Shown: positions 8,254-15,461 of the stretch, in pieces
Layout of the letters: every line of letters starts with the position of its first letter
Numbering within the stretch: the first letter of the stretch is position 1
NCBI GenBank assembly: GCA_023417655.1
Contig: JAEZFD010000023.1
Coordinates: 31,702-95,701, forward strand
Direction: 5' to 3'
Length of the DNA: 64,000 nucleotides
Origin: Planctomycetota bacterium
Lineage (GTDB): Bacteria > Planctomycetota > Planctomycetia > Planctomycetales > Planctomycetaceae
Position numbers and translations under genes: made by a program
Notes under the pieces: generated by a model
What the model saw: only the letters and a program-made list of their open reading frames with translations
Databases searched by the model: none
Told to the model about the DNA's origin: nothing

Positions 8254-9462
8254 TTATGCACCGAACTTCTCGAGGCGATCGGCATGTGCCAGAGCCATCA
8301 GCATCAGATGCTTGGCTTGGAACTGTCCGAGTCCACCCAGTCGACAGGCGGATTCATTGAACTCGCTGCTGCCGTCGAAGCGACAATGATCAGCGGCGAT
8401 CATTGTCGGGACCGGGTGCCAGCTGTGTGACTTCATCTTGCTCGGTGTACTGTGATCGCCGGTCACAATCAGCACGGTGGGGTTCAGTGCTGTGATAGCC
8501 GGAATGGCAGCATCGAGTTCTTCGATCCGCTTCACCTTCGCATCAAAGTTCCCATCTTCGCCTGTCGAATCGGTGTACTTGAAGTGCATGAAGAAGAAGT
8601 CGTAATCATTCCAGGCGGCTTTCAGTCGGGCACACTGATCTTCCAGTGTCTGTCCGGCCTCCAGGACGTCCATGCTCACGAGGCGAGCAAGTCCGCGGTA
8701 CATTGGATAGACGGCAATTGCCCCGGCTTTGGTTCCGTAAACTTCTTCAAATGTCGGAATCGGTGGACGCTTGGCAATTCCGCGGAGCATCAGGAAGTTG
8801 GCCGGCTGGTCGTTCTTCAGAATTTCGCGAGCCTGACGCAGGAACTCTTTCGCCACTTCGACGGTCTTGGCCGACTCCGCATCACGAGCGGCGGGATCCA
8901 GTGGAGCAACGCCTGTTGCCTGAGGATCGGTGTCATTGACGTTTCCGCCCAAGCCAGCTGCGCGGAAGACGACGACGAGTCGGTATTCCTTCACATGCTG
9001 AACGAAGACTTCGACGCCGGGAATCTTGATCTGGTTGAGTTTCTCACAGAGGGGGGCCGCTTTCTCAGAAGAGATTCGTCCGGCGCGACGATCAGAAATG
9101 TTCCCCTTTTCATCGAGCGTACAGAAGTTCCCGCGGATCGCGACGTCGTTTGGGCCGAGGTCGAAGTCGATTCCGAGGGCTTCGAGAACTCCACGGCCGA
9201 TCTGGAATTCCAGTGGGTCATATCCGAACAGTCCGAGGTGCCCGGGACCGCTTCCCGGCGTAATGCCCGGCAGAACAGGTGTGCTCAACCCGAGTGTGCC
9301 CCGTTTGGCGAGTGCGTCGAGATTCGGGGTCTTTGCGGTTTCCAGTTCCGTCTTTCCGCCTGGCTGCAGCGGCAGGCCCCCCAGTCCGTCTGCGACCAGC
9401 AGGACGATTTTGGAGTCATTCTTTTTCTGCAGCTCTCGGGTCAGTGTGTGAATTTCGCTCAT
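8254..9462 (-). CDS. apgM: 2,3-bisphosphoglycerate-independent phosphoglycerate mutase, ApgM type
   Basis: Archaeal-type cofactor-independent phosphoglycerate mutase of the alkaline-phosphatase superfamily, about 402 residues. It interconverts 3- and 2-phosphoglycerate in glycolysis and gluconeogenesis. The metal-binding start VLLVADGLGGLP, the TPNLDALAKRG segment with the nucleophile region, GSGPGHLGLFGYDP, and the C-terminal metal site VTGDHSTPSKMKSHSWHPVP are all present. The start at 9462 (MSEIHTLTREL) puts the metal motif about 20 residues in, as usual. The longest frame begins 19 residues earlier without a ribosome site. A strong terminator follows. No glycolytic neighbour lies beside it, although pgi is elsewhere in the window. 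Confidence 0.93.
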   Translation of the reverse strand: MSEIHTLTRELQKKNDSKIVLLVADGLGGLPLQPGGKTELETAKTPNLDALAKRGTLGLSTPVLPGITPGSGPGHLGLFGYDPLEFQIGRGVLEALGIDFDLGPNDVAIRGNFCTLDEKGNISDRRAGRISSEKAAPLCEKLNQIKIPGVEVFVQHVKEYRLVVVFRAAGLGGNVNDTDPQATGVAPLDPAARDAESAKTVEVAKEFLRQAREILKNDQPANFLMLRGIAKRPPIPTFEEVYGTKAGAIAVYPMYRGLARLVSMDVLEAGQTLEDQCARLKAAWNDYDFFFMHFKYTDSTGEDGNFDAKVKRIEELDAAIPAITALNPTVLIVTGDHSTPSKMKSHSWHPVPTMIAADHCRFDGSSEFNESACRLGGLGQFQAKHLMLMALAHADRLEKFGA

Positions 9463-9624
9463 CGCCTCACTCAGGTCATCAATCACAATCGAAGTCCATT
9501 CTGCGGAGGCGACCAGCACTCAGTTGCCGATCGACCTGACTTGCCGCAGCGGGCATTCACTGTAGCAGTTTTTTCAGGCCGGGAGAAAGCAGGGAACCGA
9601 CCGGAATTTCCCGTCCATCACGGT

Positions 9625-10392
9625 TTAATAATCGAGGCTCGCCCCGCCTTCGACTTCGATTCCCTGACCGGTCACAAAGCTGGAGTCCTCCGTCGCCAGA
9701 AACAGGCTGACGCGTCCAATTTCCTCGGGATCTGCCATCCGGCCGAGGACCTGAAGTTCGGACACCCGGCGTAATGCCGACTCCGGGTCCGGGAGTGTCG
9801 CCGCCCAGTCTCGCATGAGCGGCGTGTCGACATTACTGGGGAGAATCGCGTTTACTCTGATTCCTTGAGGACCGAGTTCAACCGCGAGTGCTTTCGTCAG
9901 ACTGAGTTGTGCCCCCTTCGTCGCGGCATAGGCCGAGGACTGGTGCTGCCCGAGAACGGCCGTCATTGAACTCATGATGACGATCGTCCCGCGTGTCTTC
10001 CGCAGATAGGGAATCGCCGCTTTTGACGCCGCGAAGGTGCTGAGGAAATTCACCCGCAGCAATGCTTCCACATCTTCCAATCGGGTGTCGTCGATCATCG
10101 TCGCCGGAGGGTGAACCCCAACGTTATTGATGAGGCAGTCGATCTGACCAAAGTGTGCAGCGACCTCATCAATGACGGCTGGAATTCGCTGCGTATCACG
10201 GGCATCGCAGTGAAAGACATGAACCTGTCCAGGACCCGTCGAATTCCATTGATCGGCCAGCCGCTGGCCTTCTTCGAGACAAATGTCGAGCAGGGCGACT
10301 TTCGCCCCCTCCCGGGCGAAGACGTTGACGCACCCGGCTCCGATTCCGCGGCTGCCACCTGTGATGACGACTGTTCGATCGCGGAATCGCAT
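9625..10392 (-). CDS. Short-chain dehydrogenase/reductase
   Basis: Classical SDR of 255 residues. The TGGSRGIGAG cofactor motif lies near residues 11-20, NNVG near 89-92, the catalytic Ser is in IVIMSSMTAV, and the YAATK pair follows, then the IRVNAILPSNVDTP segment. Ending with VTGQGIEVEGGASLDY is typical of FabG-like or glucose-dehydrogenase-like members. It reduces or oxidises an unknown carbonyl or alcohol in the cytosol with NAD(P)(H). It is transcribed away from the AAA+ ATPase gene, with a 206-nt divergent spacer. The gene is not recognisably FabG of fatty-acid synthesis, because no fab neighbours are present. Confidence 0.9.
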   Translation of the reverse strand: MRFRDRTVVITGGSRGIGAGCVNVFAREGAKVALLDICLEEGQRLADQWNSTGPGQVHVFHCDARDTQRIPAVIDEVAAHFGQIDCLINNVGVHPPATMIDDTRLEDVEALLRVNFLSTFAASKAAIPYLRKTRGTIVIMSSMTAVLGQHQSSAYAATKGAQLSLTKALAVELGPQGIRVNAILPSNVDTPLMRDWAATLPDPESALRRVSELQVLGRMADPEEIGRVSLFLATEDSSFVTGQGIEVEGGASLDY

Positions 10393-10598
10393 GATTCGGT
10401 TGTCCTGATTTTTTGGAATGTGCGGCCGCCTGCGCCCGTTGCGAATGTGATTCCGTCAACTCAGACCAGGGGTTTATGACGTAGAGTTCATCAACCGCAC
10501 TCAGCGTGTTTGCCTGCAGGCTGCTCTGAAAAGGTGTAGCAGCGGCCGCTGTCGGCTGGCAAGTTATCGATCGTTTTCGAACGGACTCTGGTTCCACT

Positions 10599-12041
10599 AT
10601 GGATCTTCCGGCTGACAACCCTGATTTCGATGATGACTCTATGCACTCGGTCTACGTCCCGTCCGGACGCGGAGGCGTGGTGCGTAAGCAGGTTTCGTCG
10701 GACCTGATTCGCGACAACGCTCACCTTCAGGAGTTGTTCGACCGGGTTCATCAGCTCCTCGGAGATCAGACGGAGAGCTCTGCTCCTTTTGTCCCCCGTT
10801 GCCCGGAAACGCTGGCGGAAATGGGGCTGACCGAAGATGACGTACAGAAACTGGTTCTGAAGTTTCTCGCTCAGCGCGGATCGGCGCTCGGGCGTGAAAT
10901 TTCTCAGCAGGTCAAAATCCCGTTCGGCATACTGTTTCCTCTGCTGACGGACTGGAAACTCCAGCAGCTGGTGACCTATCGCGCCGCCGGGGAGATGGGG
11001 GATTATCTGTTCGCGATTGTCGAACAGGGACGCGAGCTGGCGCGAAAGTTCAATGCCGAATGTACCTACTTCGGATCCGCTCCGGTTCAGCTCCGGGATT
11101 ATCTTCTCGCGATGGAACGCCAGACGATTGCAGGGAAGGAAGCCTCTCAGGAGGACCTGCAGGAGGCCTTCTCGGATCTCCTGATTTCCGAAGAGATGTT
11201 CGATCGTCTTGGTCCGGCGATCAATTCAGGTCGCGGAATGTTTTTGTTCGGCGAGCCAGGGAATGGCAAGACAAGCATCGCGGAACGGATCACACGCTGC
11301 TTCGGCGACGCGGTCTGGATCCCGCGGACGCTCGGAATTGATGGCGATATCATTCGCCTGTTTGATCCCGGGGTGCATGACGAAGTTCCGCCAGATTCCA
11401 GCGGAGGCCTGCTCGATCTTTCCGGACTCGACCATCGTTGGGTGCGGATCGCCCGACCGACGATCATTGCCGGGGGCGAACTGACGATGAGTGAACTGGA
11501 GGTCACTCAGAATCCGATTACCAAAGTCTGCGAGGCTCCTCTGCAATTGAAGAGTAACTGCGGCACGCTGGTGATCGACGACTTCGGACGGCAGACGATG
11601 CCAGTTGATGTTCTGTTAAATCGCTGGATTGTGCCGCTGGAAAAACGCTATGACTTTCTGAATCTCCCGAGCGGGAAGAAGGTACAGGTTCCGTTCGATC
11701 AGCTGATTATCTTTTCGACGAATCTTGAACCCCGTGATCTTGTCGACGGGGCATTTCTGCGCCGCATTCCGTACAAGATCGAAGTTCCAGATCCCAGCGA
11801 AGAACACTTCCGCAAGCTATTCGAAATCATGGGACCCAAGTTCGGTCTGACCTTTGAACACGATGCTCTCGATCACCTGATCGAGACACATTATGCCGGA
11901 GGAAAGCGACCTTTCCGGGCGTGTCAGCCGCGCGATCTGCTGTTACAGGTTCGTAACTTCTGCACTTACAAAAAGCAGCCCAAAGTCGTGACGAAGGCCT
12001 CCCTCGATTTCGCCGTCGCCACTTATTTCTCGATGATGTAA
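10599..12041 (+). CDS. AAA+ ATPase with winged-helix-like N-terminal region
   Basis: Protein of 480 residues. The P-loop GEPGNGKTS lies at about 218-226 and Walker B TLVIDDFG at about 323-330. A sensor-like FSTNLEPRDLVDGAFLRRIPYKI region has an Arg-Arg pair. Residues 75-150 read like a winged helix (FLAQRGSALGREISQQ, then LLTDWKLQQLV and a YLFAIVEQGRELARKF wing ending), a layout seen in several planctomycete ATPases of unknown role. The C-terminus FRACQPRDLLLQVRNFC looks like an AAA+ lid. It lies directly upstream (67 nt) of the tail-fibre-like gene and may be co-transcribed with it. What it remodels is unknown. Confidence 0.85.
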   Translation: MDLPADNPDFDDDSMHSVYVPSGRGGVVRKQVSSDLIRDNAHLQELFDRVHQLLGDQTESSAPFVPRCPETLAEMGLTEDDVQKLVLKFLAQRGSALGREISQQVKIPFGILFPLLTDWKLQQLVTYRAAGEMGDYLFAIVEQGRELARKFNAECTYFGSAPVQLRDYLLAMERQTIAGKEASQEDLQEAFSDLLISEEMFDRLGPAINSGRGMFLFGEPGNGKTSIAERITRCFGDAVWIPRTLGIDGDIIRLFDPGVHDEVPPDSSGGLLDLSGLDHRWVRIARPTIIAGGELTMSELEVTQNPITKVCEAPLQLKSNCGTLVIDDFGRQTMPVDVLLNRWIVPLEKRYDFLNLPSGKKVQVPFDQLIIFSTNLEPRDLVDGAFLRRIPYKIEVPDPSEEHFRKLFEIMGPKFGLTFEHDALDHLIETHYAGGKRPFRACQPRDLLLQVRNFCTYKKQPKVVTKASLDFAVATYFSMM

Positions 12042-12108
12042 TGCCACCGCGCGCAACGGATCCTGCTGAGTTTACAGCAGTATTCCAATCCTGAATGAAG
12101 GACGCGCT

Positions 12109-13638
12109 ATGGCAGGCTGGGTTCCGGGAGTCATTAATGGCGGCGTCGTACTGAGTGGTCCGCAGACCGATGGAACTCATGGTCAGTCGCTCGTCACTGA
12201 CGGAAACGGGAATCTGAAGTTTGCTTCGATTTCGCCTGAGGCAGCGGAAGAGGTGATGGAAGATCATCTCGAAGCGGAGAATCCTCACCCTCAGTATGCC
12301 CTGGCAGATCTAACGACAGCTGATATCGATGACTCCTCTGGTCGCCGCTACGTCACTGATGCCCAGCGGGAGGTGCTGGAGAGCACTTCCGGAATCAATA
12401 CCGGTGATCAGGATCTTTCGGGGTTTGCTTCGATCACTCATGAACACGTGCTGTCAGATATCACGGATGCTCAGGCGACTCTTGATCTGAAAGCCGACCT
12501 TGTCGACGGCGTTCTCCCCACGTCTCAATTGCCTGCTCTCGCGATTGTGGAATTCCTGGGCTCCGTCGACAGCGAAGAAGAGATGCTGGGCCTGACCGGA
12601 CAGCAGGGGGACTGGTGCATCCGGACAGATTTGCAGCTGGCATTCTTTCTCATTGCCGATGACGCGTCCGCTCTGGAGTCGTGGCAACAGATCACGACTC
12701 CAGGTTCTCCCGTCCTGAGTGTCAATTCGCAGACAGGGGATATCGTTCTGGGCCATGCGGATGTCGGGGCTGCCGCTGCCAGCCACACACACACGATCAG
12801 TAATATTACGAATCTGCAGTCGTCACTGGATGCGAAGGCCCCGCTCGCTGCGCCGAATCTGACCGGAACGGTGAACGTCACTGCTCCAGGAACGGCGGCG
12901 ATGCACATTGTACGAACCGGGGCACTTTCAAACTTCACGATGCCCGGCGGCACGTCACTGTCCGTTTCTTCGACGGTGTCGTCTGTGGCGGGAGTTGCTG
13001 CCGCGATGGTCTCGGGCAATGCGTCTCAGTGTTACCTTTACCTGGGAGATACCGACAACCCGAGTGCTGGAGGTTTCATCTATGACAACAGCAATGACAC
13101 CCTTCAGATGAGAGCAGGGGGGAGTGCTCGAGCATCGGTTGCGAGTACTGTTTCGACGTTCTCCACTGACATCCAGTGCTTGAACTTGCGAGTCAGAGGC
13201 GCGTCCGGCATTAACATCGGGAATTCGACGGTCGATGCTACCGCAAAAACGGCCCGGGTCATGATGCCCTCTTTTTCTGTCGCATCTAACCCGTTCTGCC
13301 TGTTGGTAGGACTCGCTCAATCGAGTCAGAATATCGCGGTCTTCGGAGGGGGTGTTTCCGACGCCTATGCCGCAACGATCCATCGTTTCATTTGTGCGGC
13401 AAACACCACGACCACGACCGGGGCGACGGTTGTTGAATTTCAGTTCGGCAGGGCGGTCTTTTCCGTTCCGGTTGCATTGCCGTCGCACACCGTGGCCAAC
13501 AGTCCTTCCGCTTCAACCGCAGGAGACGGAGCCCTGATCTACTGCAGCGATGGTGACTCGGGGAGTCCGTGTCTGGCTGTCAGTAGCGCGGGAAGCTGGA
13601 AACGGATCGCACTCGGCTCTGCAATTTCTGCGACATAG
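12109..13638 (+). CDS. Phage tail-fibre-like protein
   Basis: Protein of 509 residues with no signal peptide. The sequence resembles bacteriophage tail fibres and minor structural proteins. It has an AENPHPQYAL motif, the HEHVLSDITDAQATLDLKAD and SHTHTISNITNLQSSLDAKA repeats, and a middle part with LTGQQGDWCIRTD followed by VLSVNSQTGDIVLGHADVGA, all of which recur in Caudoviricetes fibres. The second half is Ser/Thr/Ala/Gly-rich, as expected for a beta-structured trimeric shaft. GAAGGACGCGCT-ATG gives a good ribosome site. No other phage structural, packaging, integrase or lysis gene is nearby, so this is either a domesticated adhesin or fibre, or a remnant. Base composition does not stand out from the neighbours. 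Confidence 0.7.
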   Translation: MAGWVPGVINGGVVLSGPQTDGTHGQSLVTDGNGNLKFASISPEAAEEVMEDHLEAENPHPQYALADLTTADIDDSSGRRYVTDAQREVLESTSGINTGDQDLSGFASITHEHVLSDITDAQATLDLKADLVDGVLPTSQLPALAIVEFLGSVDSEEEMLGLTGQQGDWCIRTDLQLAFFLIADDASALESWQQITTPGSPVLSVNSQTGDIVLGHADVGAAAASHTHTISNITNLQSSLDAKAPLAAPNLTGTVNVTAPGTAAMHIVRTGALSNFTMPGGTSLSVSSTVSSVAGVAAAMVSGNASQCYLYLGDTDNPSAGGFIYDNSNDTLQMRAGGSARASVASTVSTFSTDIQCLNLRVRGASGINIGNSTVDATAKTARVMMPSFSVASNPFCLLVGLAQSSQNIAVFGGGVSDAYAATIHRFICAANTTTTTGATVVEFQFGRAVFSVPVALPSHTVANSPSASTAGDGALIYCSDGDSGSPCLAVSSAGSWKRIALGSAISAT

Positions 13639-13692
13639 GATCGTTGGCAATTTGACCACGATACTCCCGCTTCGTGATCGACAGGGTCCATC

Positions 13693-13794
13693 TTGTGATC
13701 CGCCGGTTCTTGCCTGGCGGAGCTGAGTCTTTCATCAACCGAATCGCGCGCTTCGCGGGCAGACGGGAGAGCGATCGGCTCGTGTCGCGAAAAG
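13693..13794 (+). repeat. Copy A of a ~100-bp imperfect inverted repeat
   Basis: About 100 nt that align without gaps to the reverse complement of 15208-15309. The best core is TCTTTCATCAA at 13728-13738, followed by CGAA-CGCG-GC and GGCAGA-GGGAGAGC. Roughly 70% of positions agree over the whole length and more in the core. It begins 55 nt after the stop of the tail-fibre-like gene. No open frame is conserved between the copies beyond short matches. Confidence 0.72.
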
Positions 13795-13875
13795 TTTGCA
13801 TTTTCTGGAGCGGATTCCAACAGCTTCCCGACTCGTCGTCATCTCTTCGGCTTCGGCAACATTCAGGATGTCATT

Positions 13876-14592
13876 ATGTCTCGCCGCATCGGATTCTGGC
13901 ACCTTCAATCAGGTGACGCTCTGACCATTCATCTCTTCCTCTGGTCGGGGGGAAGTCCGGTGACACCCGAAGAAGGGGTGGAGGCCGAGGAGGTGAATGC
14001 TGAATCGACGCCAGGCTATTACGAGGCCAGCGTGGATGACCTTCCGATCGGAAATTATCGAGCCCGGGTTTTTCGCGAGGCAGTGCTGGTGTTTGACGGC
14101 GCCCTGGCCATATCCGATCTGGAAACCGTCACTGTCATTGGTATAACGGTGCCCGTTCCTCCGCCTTCGATCGTCTCCGCTTTCTCAACGACGGCACTCT
14201 CTCAGTTGCTGCCTTATCGCTCCATTGGGGTGGCCGTTCCTGCAATTTCCGGCGATTTGCTGACTCCGCCGCTGATTCAGGGGGATTCGTATTTGGCGGA
14301 TCACGGGCGGGCGATCACATTCTCGCGGGCCGACTTTCCGGAGATCCCGTCCGGCAGCCATGTGAGACTCCTCGCACGCCAGTTGGATGACCCTCTTTCG
14401 CGGATTGAACTTGAGGGGGATGTCTCTGTCACGACCGGGATCAAAGTCGTCCGATTCGAAGTGACGTCTGCCGAGTCTGCACTATGGAAGGCCGGACAAT
14501 ATGCCTTTCATGTGGAAGTCGAATTTCCCGACGGGAACTCCGCCACCTTCATCGGCCCTGATACTCGACTTCGGGTCGTTCCCCAATTTTGA
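13876..14592 (+). CDS. Hypothetical protein, possibly phage-structure related
   Basis: Protein of 238 residues that I do not recognise. It opens with MSRRIGFWHLQSGDALTIHL and has short beta-rich stretches ending in GYYEASVDDLPIGNYRARVF, which looks like an Ig-like or fibre-associated fold. A proline-rich linker (VPVPPPSIVSAF) follows, then a second beta-rich half ending in YAFHVEVEFPDGN. There is no signal peptide or membrane segment. AGGATGTCATT-ATG gives a plausible ribosome site. It lies 237 nt after the tail-fibre-like gene with repeat copy A between them. The build suggests an accessory of the fibre-like protein, but this rests on position and composition only. Confidence 0.7.
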   Translation: MSRRIGFWHLQSGDALTIHLFLWSGGSPVTPEEGVEAEEVNAESTPGYYEASVDDLPIGNYRARVFREAVLVFDGALAISDLETVTVIGITVPVPPPSIVSAFSTTALSQLLPYRSIGVAVPAISGDLLTPPLIQGDSYLADHGRAITFSRADFPEIPSGSHVRLLARQLDDPLSRIELEGDVSVTTGIKVVRFEVTSAESALWKAGQYAFHVEVEFPDGNSATFIGPDTRLRVVPQF

Positions 14593-14827
14593 AAACAGCC
14601 CCTTCCGGGAAATAACGTTTCGGGACATCGGGAAAAGGTGCCCGAATTCCCGCGTGCCTCGGAAGAGAAATTGACATGTTCACGTATTGATGCGAGAATC
14701 CATCGAAGTTCGTCTATTGGTTCGGGTTGCTTCTCCACCGTTGCCTGACCGCCGTGATGCGTCCGTCTCACTTCTCGAGTGCGAAGGAAAACGCAAACGG
14801 TTTCCGAACTCCGATGGAATGATTGTC

Positions 14828-15205
14828 ATGCTGACTTTGAAATCCGGTTCGGTTCACATCGATGAGATCGATGGGGTGACGGTTTTCTCATTTACCCAGC
14901 CCCGCCTGAGTATCCACGGGGAGATCGTTCAGGAGATGACTGAACCTCTGCTGGAGTTGTCAGGCGAGCCGGCTCCTCGAATTCTTTTCGATCTGACTAA
15001 CGTCGACTTTTTTACGTCAGCGTTTATCGAGTTGCTGATTCGCATCTGGAACCGCCTGAAGAGTCGTCCTGATAGCGAGATGTCCCTGTGCTGCGTCCAT
15101 CCATATTGTCGGGATGTCCTGGACATCACCAACATGACTTCCGTGGTGCATCTCTACCCGTCCCGGTTGGAAGCATTGGCTGCGATGTGCCGAGAACACG
15201 CTTAG
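14828..15205 (+). CDS. STAS-domain protein (anti-anti-sigma factor-like)
   Basis: Short protein of about 125 residues with a single STAS domain. The order is a beta strand IDGVTVFSFTQPRL, then PRILFDLTNVDFFTSAFIELLIRIW with the usual phosphorylatable Ser/Thr region after the D[LM]xx[VL] strand, and VLDITNMTSVVHLYPSRLEAL at the C-terminus. This matches SpoIIAA-like partner-switching proteins, where the serine in DFFTSAF would be the phosphorylation site. Two in-frame ATGs (14819 and 14828) are possible, and no ribosome site decides between them. No anti-sigma kinase or sigma factor gene is next to it, so its partner is encoded elsewhere. Confidence 0.8.
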   Translation: MLTLKSGSVHIDEIDGVTVFSFTQPRLSIHGEIVQEMTEPLLELSGEPAPRILFDLTNVDFFTSAFIELLIRIWNRLKSRPDSEMSLCCVHPYCRDVLDITNMTSVVHLYPSRLEALAAMCREHA

Positions 15206-15207
15206 TG

Positions 15208-15309
15208 GAAATCGTGCCTGGAGACGTTTGCTCTCCCATCTGCCTGCGCAGCCCGCGTTTCGATTGATGAAAGACGCAATTCCGCGTGGCGAGAACGAGC
15301 AGATCAAAA
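15208..15309 (-). repeat. Copy B of a ~100-bp imperfect inverted repeat
   Basis: The reverse complement of this stretch aligns gap-free with 13693-13794. The shared core TTGATGAAAGA lies at 15264-15274. It begins 3 nt after the STAS gene stop codon. Copies A and B therefore bracket the unknown gene and the STAS gene in opposite orientation. Confidence 0.72.
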
Positions 15310-15371
15310 AGCAAAATGGTCTAAAAGGAATCAGAATTCTATGGCACATGAGGCTCGTCCGATCTGCCGCT

Positions 15372-15411
15372 TCTCTCCCCATGGTGTCGCGACTCACACC
15401 ACTGGGAGAGA
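15372..15411. other. Strong hairpin between convergent genes
   Basis: TCTCTCCC (15372-15379) and TGGTGT (15382-15387) pair with ACACCA (15396-15401) and GGGAGAGA (15404-15411). This gives 8 bp, a 2x2 internal loop, 6 bp and an 8-nt loop. It sits between the convergent STAS gene and the long coiled-coil gene ending at 15462. There is no U-tract, so it is either a dispersed structured repeat or a bidirectional transcription-end structure. Confidence 0.7.
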
Positions 15412-15461
15412 GGTCGGCGATTCGGTGAAGGGACGCAGCTCATGACTCTTCTGATCCCGGC

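Noticed and set aside
8452..9774. Long plus-strand frame of 440 codons opposite apgM and the SDR end
   Set aside because: Antisense shadow; it spans two unrelated real genes.
10599..15205. Contractile injection system (eCIS) locus
   Set aside because: An AAA+ ATPase and a fibre-like protein are present, but sheath, tube, baseplate and spike genes are absent, so the case is too weak.
13693..15309. Insertion sequence or transposon bounded by the inverted repeat
   Set aside because: No transposase frame lies between the repeats and I see no target-site duplication; reported as a repeat only.
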